From NCBI GenBank assembly GCA_015227615.1, contig JAALGZ010000015.1, positions 397,001 to 461,000 of the forward strand: a stretch of 64,000 nt of DNA. Direction: 5' to 3'. This document shows, piece by piece, positions 1-10,661 of this stretch (the first letter of the stretch is position 1; every line of letters begins with the position of its first letter). The position numbers and the translations under genes are program-made. Source of the DNA: Labyrinthula sp. Ha (Eukaryota > Sar > Bigyra > Labyrinthulida > Labyrinthulaceae). The notes beneath the pieces are model-generated. The model was not told where the DNA came from. It ran no database searches and worked only from the letters and a program-made list of their open reading frames with translations.

Positions 1-3000
1 ACAGAGAGTCCAGGCAGTTTCCAGTGATAATGTTGACTTGGTTAAATAAGATTCTGGAGTCAGCTGGATTGAGGATTGCGAGTGAAAATTTGACGCCTCT
101 GGGTAGTTGGTGTATATGCTTCGTTTTGTGCCTATTTTTTAGGTCCCACAAACCCCAGCCGAATGTAATTTCAGAAAGAAAAAGAGCCTTAATAAGGCGT
201 TTCTTTCTCTTCATGGATACATTTGTGTACCTTAGCGTGCATTTCAGCTATTTTAGAACGTATTTTACTTCACAAATACGGGGGAAGGGCTTTGATTCAC
301 TGCGTTCAATTGCAAAAAGTTCCAATCCATGATATTTGTTGGCTTTCACGCCTTCAATGCTACCATGATGTGTTATAAGATGATGTTTTGATTCAGTAAA
401 CTTCAAAGCTAACTTTCTTCTCAACATTTTCGCAGCTAATGTCCCTTCTCTGCTTCTCAGAGCGGTGCCTTGATCATGACAACTGAGAGTGTAATTACTT
501 AGAACAATTTTAGTTAGTAAGTTTCTGGAACAGGGTTTTCTGGCTTTGTCATTGGGCAGTTCCTGTACCCTTTACGTTCTATTTTGTAAAGCTGTGTTAC
601 CTTCTTTAAAAATACATTTATCAGCTTTTATATGGGGAGGGCGTGATAAGTTTTCACTGTAGCTTTCTAAGATACCTTTCTCAGGTTTATGTTATGATAT
701 TTTGGTAAGTCTGTAGACTACCTTTCTACCTTCGGAGGGATATTGTTTCATAATCGTTTACCGCTTACAAATGCCATTTTCTTATTCTTCTATTGTAAGC
801 CCAACTACATTTGATAGATCCTTTGGGATAACTGGGTTTTCTGATTCTGAAAGTCTCATATCTTCAAATTCAATTTGAAGCAGATGTTTTCTTCAACCTG
901 TTTTTATGTCGGGTAGTTCATTTCTTTTATTTCCAAGTTCATTAATTACATAGCAGCTGTGGATCTACTTCAGCTTAAGCAACAGTAGAGATTGAATATC
1001 TTCTGAAATAGTAATCTTATTTCGACAAGTTTTATGATCTTATGCACTTTAGATGACATGTGTTTATAGTCGCTCGTTTCATAATGGATAAAAGGTGATG
1101 TGTAGTTCAAGTTTTGAGGTAAATGCCAAACTTTGTTTTTTCTTTGATCGATGCATTTAAGGATTCTACTCATACAGTTGCTCAATGGGAAAACATTAAA
1201 TCTTCTTTATTACATACCCAACATATGCTTCTTTTTTATTTTCAGTCATACCTGTTAAGTACTTGCATTGTGGATAATCTTTATGTTTTGTATTTAGTCC
1301 TCAAGTAATTCATTCATTTCTTTTATATTTGGAGCTTCTTGAACCACCACTTTTCTAATATTTGGTTGAAACACTAGTAATCTGTTTCTTTTAAGTCCCT
1401 TAAGAGTAGAACTAAAAGAACCTAAACAGTGCTTGGTGCTTCTTTTATGTGTCCATCGCGTTCTTTGACAGGTTAAGCTAATGCTTAGTTATCATCCCAC
1501 ACCATGACCTTTGCTTATGCTAGGCTAAGTGTCTTCCATCCTCTAACTACATCGTGAGAATTTAAGTTTCCATTAAAGTATATCCAAAATACTTATCCGA
1601 AGGAGGTATTCAATTCATACTGGAAACATTGAAACAAAATATTATTTTGTTAATCCATGTGTAGTGATAACTTGAATTTGGTCACCGTTGACAACTCTCA
1701 TATTATCGTTTGAATGCTCCTGAAAGCATATTTCGCTTAATGTAGTTTTGAAAAAGTAGAACTATCACAGCGTATCTTAAATCTTCAGTTTCTTTCTTAG
1801 CATCTGTTACCACAATTAGCTAAAATTTTAATGTTGGGTTCTTCGGATTGCGTCTTTTCTGAGTTAAACTTAATTAATTGATGTTTTACATGCTCTTTTG
1901 AAATCAAAATACAAGAAAAATTGAAATAAATTATATCATCGGAACCTGCAATGTTGATATTATCAACAACTAAGTCCTTTTTAATTGTTTGTTCATCCTC
2001 TTTTAACTGCTGCTTGTATTTCATGATATTTCCCAGTGGCATAACGTCATGTTAAAGGTGATCACTGTACAAAGTATTGAATAGTTAATGAAATTCTTCC
2101 ACATTAAACTTTAAATTGATTTCAAGGATACAAACTTAAGAATAATAACAAATAATTTTAATATGTTCCAATTTTTTCAAGTTAAGTCAATTTTTTTGGT
2201 AACTTTGATGCTATATCAAAGGAATGAGCTCTTTATCTACTCTAAGCATCCATCTAAAGCAATTTTGAATTGCTGCAACACTTCATTTTTATATTTTGCA
2301 ATGAGAATTTTCTATAAATTCCCTTCTATAGTTGTTTTACTCACTGTGACTCCGCCGCTTCTACAGGCATAACTTAGGTTGGTCCGATTTATGTTCCATT
2401 TACTTTACTATATTGATCTTCGGACTTTTTCACTGTTGTCGGAATTTGTTTTCTTTCTATTGTAAATTTTATTACACATAATGAAATTGGAATTCTACAT
2501 ATTGCAGATTTCGATGAAGTATGGAAAATTAAAAATTTTAGAATTATCTCCGACAAGTAATATTTACAGGGCTGTTTTATTTTATTGTCCAAAAATAGAA
2601 TACTAGTAGTTGTACTTATCCATAGCTTTGCTCAAACCCATGTAGTATTCCATTATATAAATGAGAACTGGAGGAAGTTAACGAGGAATGTATTTTCATA
2701 GTTCTAGTGAATAACTTTGACTAAAATTTTTCTATTTTGTCTTTACTATTTATGCTTGATATTACCTCTACAGTTTGGTATCACTTGTTGGCAGATATAG
2801 CCTTATTCTCTTTGAAATTAATTTTCTTGCACCTTTCTTCTGCGAAAATGTACTTAAATGAGAAAAGTATATATTACTATTTTGTCTGGATGAATATCAA
2901 CATGGCAGGTAAATGCACCATGCCCCTTATTCTTATTGTAATATAGTATTCCATCTGATTATTTATTCTTTGTTATGGAGCCGAGACGGAGAAAGGAATC

Positions 3001-5318
3001 TAGGAAGAGCTAATTGTCATGTGATCCTCCGTTCTAAATGCCCAGTAGATGGATTGTAATTTCTTTCATAGTAAAGCGGAGTGATGGTGTAATAAAATGT
3101 TAACTCGAGTTCAATAATTTTATAATGAACATAGATTTCTTGAGCAACAGTGCTATTACTTTACGCAAAATATTATTCAATACTTCGTTGAAATGTAATG
3201 AACAGGATACTAAGCATACTCTTTAACTCTTGAGTCTCTTTGTTGTATTTATGGCGCGTATGGGTTGCCACATGTGGATATTCTGCGACACAACTCGTCT
3301 CATGACTCTGATAAAGTCGTTAAGTGAAGATGATGTGAAAGTTGATTACTTTAATCGGTAGTAAAAAGTAGTAGTTTGGTATTGCTACGACTATCTAGTT
3401 ATAAGGGCCACTAGCAGTATTTTTTGTGAAGCTAATTATTTTTCTTAACAGTTTTCTTCTTAGGTGCCCGTTCTTGATGTTTCTACATCCAGACAATGAC
3501 TTGATACTATTAATGACTTGTCACCACACTTGCAAAACCAAGACTTAAATTTTTCTTAACATCATCTTTTACTGGATTTATATGATATTATAGTGGTGTT
3601 CACTCTGTATGAATAAATTCTTTGATTAAAAGATTAAGAGTAATTTCATTCTAAAAGGATGCCTGGTACATCGAATGTTACTTATATAATATATGCTTCT
3701 GAGAAAGTTGTAAGGTTATTATTATGGTAATTTATTATTGTCAAGTATTCTTGTTCAGAATATATATGTGGCTATTGGTTTTCCTTTTATTCTGGGTCTT
3801 ATTTTGTATACTTTTCATGTTTTTTGGCACCCCAGCTTTTCAGGTTATTTTCATGAAATTAGAGTGCTAGTATTTACAAAAATAAATTTGATTTATTCAA
3901 ACCCTACCTTCAATCTGTTGAAGTGGTCAAACTGATTAGGAAAATCTGTGCTGAAATTAAACAATCTTCTGAGACTTTTTCTTAGATTGGCATAGTTGGT
4001 CCTTCTAAATCCGGTGATAAATTTGAAGTTTACGTATTATGATTGGTTATAGTAGGAAAATCGAAGATGTTTTTTGATTATCTATAAGACGATCTTAATC
4101 ATGATTTCTAAGTTGCGACAACGTGGATCAAGAAACCAAGCCTATCTACGAATTTCAATATCCCCATATCCCAGAAGTTTTACAGAAGTAGTAATCTGTT
4201 TATAGTAACTTTCTTGATATAGTCACTTTCCTAGTAAACTTAGATATTTTAGAAAAATAAAGGCTCATAGTGTATACTGAACAAATTGAAGTTTTACCTA
4301 GATATTCTACTTTGAATCTGGCAATACCCAAACAGGGAATACAAATAGTCCGTAAATTCCTGGAATATGATTCATCTGGAGTCAATTCAGATACCTATTC
4401 TTGACATGAACCCGCTATGTTTCAAAGGGCTTCTTACCTAATACTGTTAAGTGATTAACAATTTACCGGTATTTTTCATAATATACTCAACTAAGAGCTT
4501 CTCAATATTGAATCACTCTGAATAAGGGACTTACATTCTATTTGGATCTAGTGATATATATATTAAAATATAACAACATAGCCACCCCAAACAAAATTTT
4601 GAAAACTCTCTAGCCTCATTTTAGATTAGAGCTTCTCTAGCATCCCATAAGAAATTTTTAGATCTCAGCTAAATTCAGATTTGGTGCTTGCGAACATAGA
4701 AAATTGTGTTGGCAAAGATCTTAACTCTCATATCTGGCCAATTAGCAAAAGAAGTAGAGATTAGTATGAAATAAATTCCCGTTTCATTGTTCCTTTGAAT
4801 AAAATATTGCATGGTCTCTTGAGCTGGATACTTTAACATTTTTTAAACTTGAAAATTTAAGAAAAAAGCTTTAGCAACCTTGGAAATATATTTTGTCACA
4901 AAGAACACTTTAATTGTAAAAATGATACAACATCTAAACAACCTTTGAAATTACTCTCCAAATTGTGCAATACCTTATCCTTCTCTGTGTCAGTTATTGA
5001 ACAGTGGGGATAAATAGGAAGGTTAGGGTTCCGTAGCCCTCAATTCTTTATGAATTTTGTTCAAACTAATGTCAATTATAATTAAGAAATATTAAAGGAA
5101 CAATTTCGAATTGCCTTAAAAGGGGAAAGCTAGGAGCTCCCTATGTATAAATATCCAACTGTTTGCAAAATCAGTTAATAAAAAGTATTTTAAAATAATT
5201 TTAAGGAAATTTAAACCAGTTCCATAAGCTTACGTAATAAATAACTTCAGCTAAAGGTATGTTATATATAATTGCCTAAGGCCATGAATATCATGTGTCA
5301 AAACTTTAGTTAACATGG
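1..5318. other. AT-rich stretch without a supported gene
   Basis: No open frame here shows a recognisable domain or a convincing coding pattern. The longest is about 100 codons near position 24 and resembles no family I know. Homopolymer-rich, stop-dense sequence is present in all frames. I see no tRNA, rRNA or terminal repeats of a mobile element. Confidence 0.5.
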
Positions 5319-5580
5319 ATGAATGTACTAAGGCAAACAAAAAAACATTTTCAATGTACTTCTTTTTCGAGGGAACCCAACCAAATTTTTTGTCTCTTTT
5401 CTTTACCTGCTAGAGATGAGCTGTCAAAAAATCAGGATGCCAATTCAGGGTTAGCTTCTTGTCTGCATCCACAATGGTCGTTTTACCATTTTCGTCTTCT
5501 CTATATAGGTAATGAGTTTTCAGCCATCAAGCATTGCTTATCATATTATTATAAGTTGATAGGGTAGAATTAGAAAATAG
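5319..5580 (-). pseudogene. possible relic of an unidentified protein-coding sequence
   Basis: Read on the minus strand, one frame gives a hydrophilic, protein-like segment (DENGKTTIVDADKKL, then LNWHPDFLTAHL), one stop, and then a lysine-rich stretch in the same frame. Upstream in this frame is a TGA and then another open piece. Composition and codon choice look more like coding DNA than the surrounding spacer. I do not recognise the family. It may be a relic of a gene or mobile element, or a chance open frame. Confidence 0.25.
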
Positions 5581-5961
5581 TAGTTTGGAAATTGAGAGCA
5601 TAACAAATCCTTAAACATTATCTAAGACAAAACAACAATAAATGATTAAAGCTAGTAGTAAAAAATAAGAAATTGGACTCCTTACAAGTTAAAAGGGTTA
5701 GAGTAACACTAATGTAAGTAATAAAAGAGTTTTAACGAAGTAAATTGAGCTTTTCAGGGTTCTCTACAAAGTCTCTTCTGAATAACTCGCCTTCAGAATG
5801 ACGTCTTAGTCGCCGAAAATAGCCGGAATCAGTTGAACTTATAGCCTAACACTCTTGTTAGGAACTCTTTCTTACTTTTGAGTATCAGCCTATTTGATAA
5901 TCCATTCCGAGCAGATAAACTTCTGAGAATTTTCCTGAATTATTCTATTTCTTTTCACGTC
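5581..5961. other. spacer before the MITE
   Basis: AT-rich sequence without a recognisable gene or repeat. Confidence 0.4.
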
Positions 5962-5969
5962 GTCATTGG
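5962..5969. repeat. 8-bp target site duplication, left copy
   Basis: GTCATTGG directly precedes the element's TAGGGGTG terminus. The same 8 bases directly follow its other end at 6587-6594. Eight-bp duplications are typical of hAT-superfamily insertion. Confidence 0.85.
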
Positions 5970-6586
5970 TAGGGGTGTTATTTGATAAAAATTATCAATA
6001 ATTATTTGATAATCATTTTGGTTCTGATTATCAATAATAAAATCTGCATTTTGATTGATTATCAATAAAAGAATTTTCATTTTGATTATCAAATAATAAT
6101 CAATAATAAATAGGTCTACCTGGCCTTGGAACCAAACGGTCCAACAACATATTTTTTATTTATGCTACGCACGAAAATACCTATAAATAGACCATATAGT
6201 CCGGAATAACCAGTAATAGAATGCAGCAGGGTGATATGTTGGGATTCTTAAGGAAACATTATGCTGTGGTATAACGGTAAAGCTCCTGCTTTAGTACTAC
6301 CTCAGGACAGATTTGACAAAAAGGTTTGTTACAGTAAAATAAGGTTCCACCGTTAAGAAACTTTAGTTATATGCTCCGTTCTTAGGAGAATTCCATACGG
6401 TGGCAAAATGAAATATAGCTTTTCTTGACCGCTTAGCCAAAGGCCATGTGACCAAATTCATTATTGATTATCAATGATAATCAATAATCAATCAAAATAA
6501 TTTGGGAATTATCAGAATCAATCAATAAGAAAAATATTGGGAAATCTTTTATTGATAAATTATCAATAAATCAAATAACACCCCTA
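5970..6586. mobile_element. hAT-like non-autonomous element (MITE)
   Basis: This 617-bp element has perfect 17-bp terminal inverted repeats, TAGGGGTGTTATTTGAT at 5970-5986 and its complement at 6570-6586, flanked by identical 8-bp GTCATTGG duplications. The subterminal 100-150 bp at each end consist of reiterated TTGATTATCAATAA-type motifs that can fold back on themselves. No transposase frame lies inside, so it would need a transposase in trans. The TAGGGGTG terminus and the 8-bp duplication both fit the hAT superfamily. It lies about 70 bp before the start codon of the left ABC gene and may have altered its promoter. The perfect duplication and repeats suggest a fairly recent insertion. Confidence 0.85.
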
Positions 6587-6594
6587 GTCATTGG
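6587..6594. repeat. 8-bp target site duplication, right copy
   Basis: GTCATTGG, identical to 5962-5969, marks the right boundary of the hAT-like insertion. Confidence 0.85.
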
Positions 6595-6663
6595 TACCAA
6601 ATATGTCCTATTTGAACAGAGTAAGAAACTGTGTGAAATCTAATCGTTAAAGAAGAAACAACA

Positions 6664-9475
6664 ATGTATTCTGTTTCGCTTGCTGAAGTCTTATTTTCAC
6701 AAGCCGAATCTGAAGAGCAAAAAAGACAAGTTCAACGACAATATTATAATAGATTACTTTCATTGTTGCATATCCTGGATCTACTGTCGTGTTTGATATT
6801 GATAGGTGCTTCTGAGTCTAAGTTGGAAGAAATTTTTGAGAAAGAAGGATATAGTTTTAAACATGGAACAGCAGTTTGTTTGATACTTGCAATATCAAGA
6901 ATAATTTTGTTTCCTTTATTGGCAAATCTTGGTGGATATTTTGGAAGAGAAACTACACATTTAAAAGAAAATAAACACAAGGCTAAACAGGACAAAGAAG
7001 AGGAGTTGAAAGAAAGGCTCTTGGCACACGAAGCCGAGATAAATGATGGTGCGTTTGAAAAAATAACTGAAATCAATGATAAAGCTGAAGACTTTCATGA
7101 ACGAAAAGAAAAAGTGAAACTATCCTTGAAAGCGCGAGAAAAAGCACAAACATATAAATACCTGTTTTTGGGATTAGTGTTTTTCTTCTCTAGTGCATAT
7201 CAAATATTTGTTGGAATAAAAGTGAGTTCGTACGAATGGAGACATGAAAAAACTTTAGAAATATTTTCTATGTGTGTATCAGTACTTTGGATAAACTTGA
7301 TGGCATATTACTATCGAGCTAAAATATCAGATGACACTAAGGAAGAAGGTCTTTACATTCCCAAGGTGCACAAACACCCTGTATTTTGGGGCACAGGGTA
7401 TTTCAGGCACAGATGTGATTTATGCGGAAAGTCAATCAGAAATAAAGTTGGTGGAGTGTTTAGGTGTAAATTATGCGATTGGGACTGTTGTGTGGCGTGT
7501 TGTAAGAGAGATGACATACAGGTACTTGTTTTTGTATTTTTTATGTATTTAGGATGTAGGAGAAAATTTGTTGAGAAGTGATAAAGGAGTTCGGCAAGAA
7601 AAAAACGTTTCCAACTATAGTTATTTCAAACGAGCACTTGAATTAGCAAGACCTCAATGGAACTTAATTTCAGTATCTTTAACTGTGTTGGCACTAAATT
7701 GTGGATGTAACTTGGCCTTACCGCATATGCAGGGGAGAATAATAAACAACTTAATTGAGAGGAATGTCAACGATTTTTATGGAAATGTCGAAAAATACGT
7801 ATTTATTATGCTCGTTCAAGGGCTTTTCACTGGACTATCAAATTATCTCTTCAGAGTCGTTGCAAGAACTTTAGGAATTACTGTACGAAATAAACTTTTC
7901 TCTCATATCTTGGCTCAAGACGTTGCTTTTTTTGATGGTACAACTTCAGGGTACCTGGTTTCAAAGTTGTCGTACGAAGTGAATGGGATGGTAGATCCAA
8001 TTCGTACTTCTTTGGGACAGCTGTTATCTAACATAATACTACTTATTGGTGGAATCTTCATGTGCTATTATAGTAGTTATAAACTTTCTTTACTTGCTTT
8101 TGTTTCTGTTGGTCCTATTATGTTTCTTTGGGATCAATACGGAGAGTTTTCAAAAAAAGTGAATAGAAAAATGTTGGTTGCTTACGCACAAGCTAACTCA
8201 GTTGCTACAGAAGCCTTGAATCATATCAGGGAAGTAAAGTCATTTTCAACTGAGGAAAAGGAGTGTTCACTATTCAATGAGAATACAAACTTGGCGCTAA
8301 AAGCAGGGTTAAAAGATGCTTTCTTCTCTGGATTAACTGAGATGGGTACGGGTTACTTGGATCTTGGAACCGGGGTACTGATATTGTGGTTTGGTGGTCT
8401 ACTTGTACTATCAAAATCTATTTCAGTAGGTGAACTTATTGCGTTTCAATTCTATTGGAATATGATGAATTCTTCTTATCAGTCGCTTCAAGGAATCTTA
8501 GTTAACTTTACTCGGTCTTCCGCGGCTGCAGAGAAAGTTTTTACGTTGATGGATAATATTCCGGACATTGATTTGACAAAGGGGCAACCAGTAGATTGGG
8601 AGGTAAAAGGACACCTGGAGCTAAGGAGTGTAAGTTTCTTTTACCAAATGAGACCATATAATAAAGTGCTAACTGATGTCAATTTAAATATTCTACCAGG
8701 GACTGTTTGTGCTCTCGTTGGTCGAAGTGGTGGAGGAAAGTCTTCTATTGTTAAACTTCTCCTGAGATTCTATGACCCGAAGAGTGGAGGAATATATCTT
8801 GACGGAAGAAACTTTCAAGATCTCAAGGTTGGTGAACTAAGAAAAAACTTTGGGTGTGTTGCTCAAAATTCTACTTTGTTTGCTAAAACTATTTTGTATA
8901 ACATTACCTACGGATTAGATGAAGATGAATATACGTTGGAGGATGTGTATGAAGCTTGTAAGAAAGCGCAGTGCTATGATTTTATTATGGGATTTAAAGA
9001 TAAGTTTCAAACTCGCGTTGGAGAGGCTGGAACTCGTATATCTGGAGGTCAGTGCCAACGCATTGCAATAGCTAGAATATTCCTACGAAAACCGAAAGTC
9101 GTGCTGTTAGATGAAGCCACGAGTGCTCTTGATGAAGAGTCTCAAGCTAGGGTACAATCAGCGTTAGATGACCTTATGGCAGAGAAACAAAATGATGGAG
9201 AAAAACACACAATTGTGTTGGTAGCACATCGACTTTCAACTGTACAGTTTGCTGACAAAATTGCAGTGGTAGACAAAGGTGTGATACTAGAAGAAGGGAA
9301 TCATACTGAGTTATTAAGGATTGAAAATGGGATCTACAGAAGACTAGTCACCTTGAAGAAAGAGCGAGAAAGAAGTTTGTTAGAAGGAAACGGAGAAAAA
9401 AAAGAAGTTGAAGGTTTGGAAAAGTTGATGGAAGAAGTTATGAAAGAAAAGGCAAACGAGAATGCAAAAAAATAG
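6664..9475 (+). CDS. ABC half-transporter (ABCB/TAP-like) with N-terminal membrane and ZZ-like zinc-finger domain, copy 1
   Basis: Two exons (6664-7521 and 7553-9475) joined by a 31-nt intron give 926 residues. The N-terminal part has hydrophobic segments near 30-47, 68-95, 165-188 and 200-218, a charged, probably coiled segment at 100-160, and a cysteine finger at about 249-284 (HRCDLCGK, FRCKLCDWDCCVACCK) resembling a ZZ domain. The remainder is a six-helix ABC membrane domain plus nucleotide-binding domain: Walker A GRSGGGKSS near 676, signature ISGGQ near 782, Walker B VVLLDEA near 802 and H-loop VAHRLS near 843. Half-transporters of this family dimerise and export peptides, lipids or drugs from membranes; the substrate here is unknown. 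The intron falls exactly between the finger and ABC parts. An almost identical inverted copy lies at 20051-22862. A lysine/glutamate-rich tail ends the protein. Confidence 0.9.
7522..7552 (+). other. 31-nt spliceosomal intron, ABC gene copy 1
   Basis: The sequence starts GTACTTG and ends TTTAG with a T-rich body. Without removal the first exon frame soon reaches a stop. With removal it continues in phase 0 from ..DDIQ into DVGEN.. and on through the whole ABC domain. The second copy (21974-22004) carries the same intron. Confidence 0.85.
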
Positions 9476-9486
9476 CTTAATGTTTG

Positions 9487-9922
9487 TTCCGTTTCAGTTT
9501 ATTCGGGTTAAACTAGATGTCCATAACATGGTAGGATATTAATTTTGGCTTTTCTCATAGCTATTCGTACAGCATAACACTCAGTATGGGTTTCCATTTA
9601 ATTTGTGAAACATAACATACTTGGAATTTTGTAAGTACTATGCAAACTAAAACACTGAGATAACTAGGTTGAAGAATGAAAAGTGCTGGGTGGTCTTAAC
9701 AGTAAATGCATAAGTGATTGATGAAACCATAGTCTGCATTCCTTTTCATAAATTGGATCAGACGAGGAATCCGAAAACTTGTTGTTAGTAGACCTTCCCA
9801 TCAACCAAACTTTACGTTCTCAGTGCAGGAGTTCGTCTAACGAAGGAAAAAATGTTAAACATGGATTCAAACTGGAATATTCTATCATGTTAAAATTACT
9901 AGTCCTATTGAAAGCTTCCTCT
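9487..9922. other. spacer between ABC copy 1 and the copia element
   Basis: AT-rich spacer; no gene or RNA recognised. Clear similarity to the 3' flank of ABC copy 2 ends after 9486. Confidence 0.4.
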
Positions 9923-10052
9923 ATATTAAATATATTAGTTAACTAGAATATATTATATCTGCATCATAGATATAGGTCGTAATTAATAGTATTGTTCAGA
10001 TAAGGGGTTAAAGAAATAAGTACATTGATAAAAGAAAAAAACTTTCATAATA
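9923..10052 (+). repeat. copia 5' LTR (130 bp)
   Basis: Begins ATATTAAATATATTA and ends TTTCATAATA. It aligns along its full length with 14226-14355. Exact ends are uncertain by a base or two because no TG..CA termini or target duplication are evident. Confidence 0.8.
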
Positions 10053-10066
10053 GGTTAACAGCGCGA
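10053..10066 (+). promoter_or_regulatory. putative copia primer-binding site
   Basis: GGTTAACAG directly follows the 5' LTR. Its complement, CTGTTAACC, matches the anticodon-loop region (GTT) typical of tRNA-Asn. Drosophila copia primes from an internally cleaved half-tRNA, so an anticodon-region primer is plausible. Only nine bases fit, so this is tentative. Confidence 0.3.
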
Positions 10067-10083
10067 TAAGAAAAGCTTGAAAT

Positions 10084-10661
10084 ATGAGTAAGGAAGAAAA
10101 TTTAGAGCTCTTACAGAGAGGGCAGGACTACAAAACGTGGAGAATAAGAATAAAAGCCAAACTAATGGAAGAGGGGCTATTTAAAACCATTGAGAACCAG
10201 AAGGAAAAATACGAAGCATCAACAACCAGGAAAATAACACTCTCCAGCACAGAACAAAAGAGAAACGGAAAGGCAATGGCCATAATATTAAGAAAAATCA
10301 GTAACAACATGTTAGAGAAAGTTGAAGCTTGCGAAGATATCTACAGCATGTGGGAAAAGTTGAAGCTTGCGAAGATATCTACAGCATGTGGAAAAAGTTG
10401 GAGAACATATTCAAGGTTGATGACAGAGAGGAGAGAAGGAGAAGTTTTGAGGTATTAGAGCATCCAAGGAGATCTACGAGGGTGGCGAGAATTGAAGATT
10501 TTGATACGAACTTGAAAAGATTTGTACCAGCAGGAGGTCTAATGCATGAAAACCAGAAGATAGCCAGATTACTAAATGTGATAAAACATGACAGGGTTAC
10601 ACATCCGAAGATCGTTGTTAAGGACAACCCAGAAATCTACAGCTATGACAAAGTTTTTTAA
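10084..10661 (+). pseudogene. copia Gag, frameshifted
   Basis: The frame opens at ATG 10084 with a Gag-like start that includes the UBN2-type pattern around DYKTWRIRIKAKL. It runs into a 38-bp direct duplication at 10321-10396 that changes frame, and Gag then continues in the next frame to a stop at 10661. Residues such as FEVLEHPRRSTRVARIEDFD belong to the usual copia Gag core. The copy cannot make intact Gag. It is followed by the zinc-knuckle region in another frame. Confidence 0.75.
10321..10396 (+). repeat. 38-bp tandem duplication inside copia gag
   Basis: GTTGAAGCTTGCGAAGATAT begins both copies, at 10321 and 10359. The 38-bp period is not a multiple of three and shifts the Gag reading frame. 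The copies differ at one base near their ends. Confidence 0.9.

Larger units (their letters stand above)
6664..9486 (+). repeat. left arm of a 2.82-kb inverted gene duplication
   Basis: The sequence matches the reverse complement of 20040-22862 with about four substitutions seen by eye: two amino-acid changes in lysine/arginine/glutamate codons, one Ala/Gly change, and TAG versus TAA stop. Close identity starts at the ATG and ends 11 nt after the stop, and the intron is included. The arms are separated by about 10.6 kb. Confidence 0.9.

Noticed and set aside
2-49. Possible C-terminal end of a plus-strand gene entering from the left (15 codons ending VDLVK)
   Set aside because: Too short to separate from chance; no motif.
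24-332. 102-codon plus-strand frame
   Set aside because: No recognisable domain, odd composition, and frames of this length occur by chance in a window of this size.
3470-3490. 15-bp match between the 3.47-kb and 44.13-kb regions (AGGTGCCCGTTCTTG)
   Set aside because: A match of this length is expected about by chance in 64 kb and the flanks do not align.
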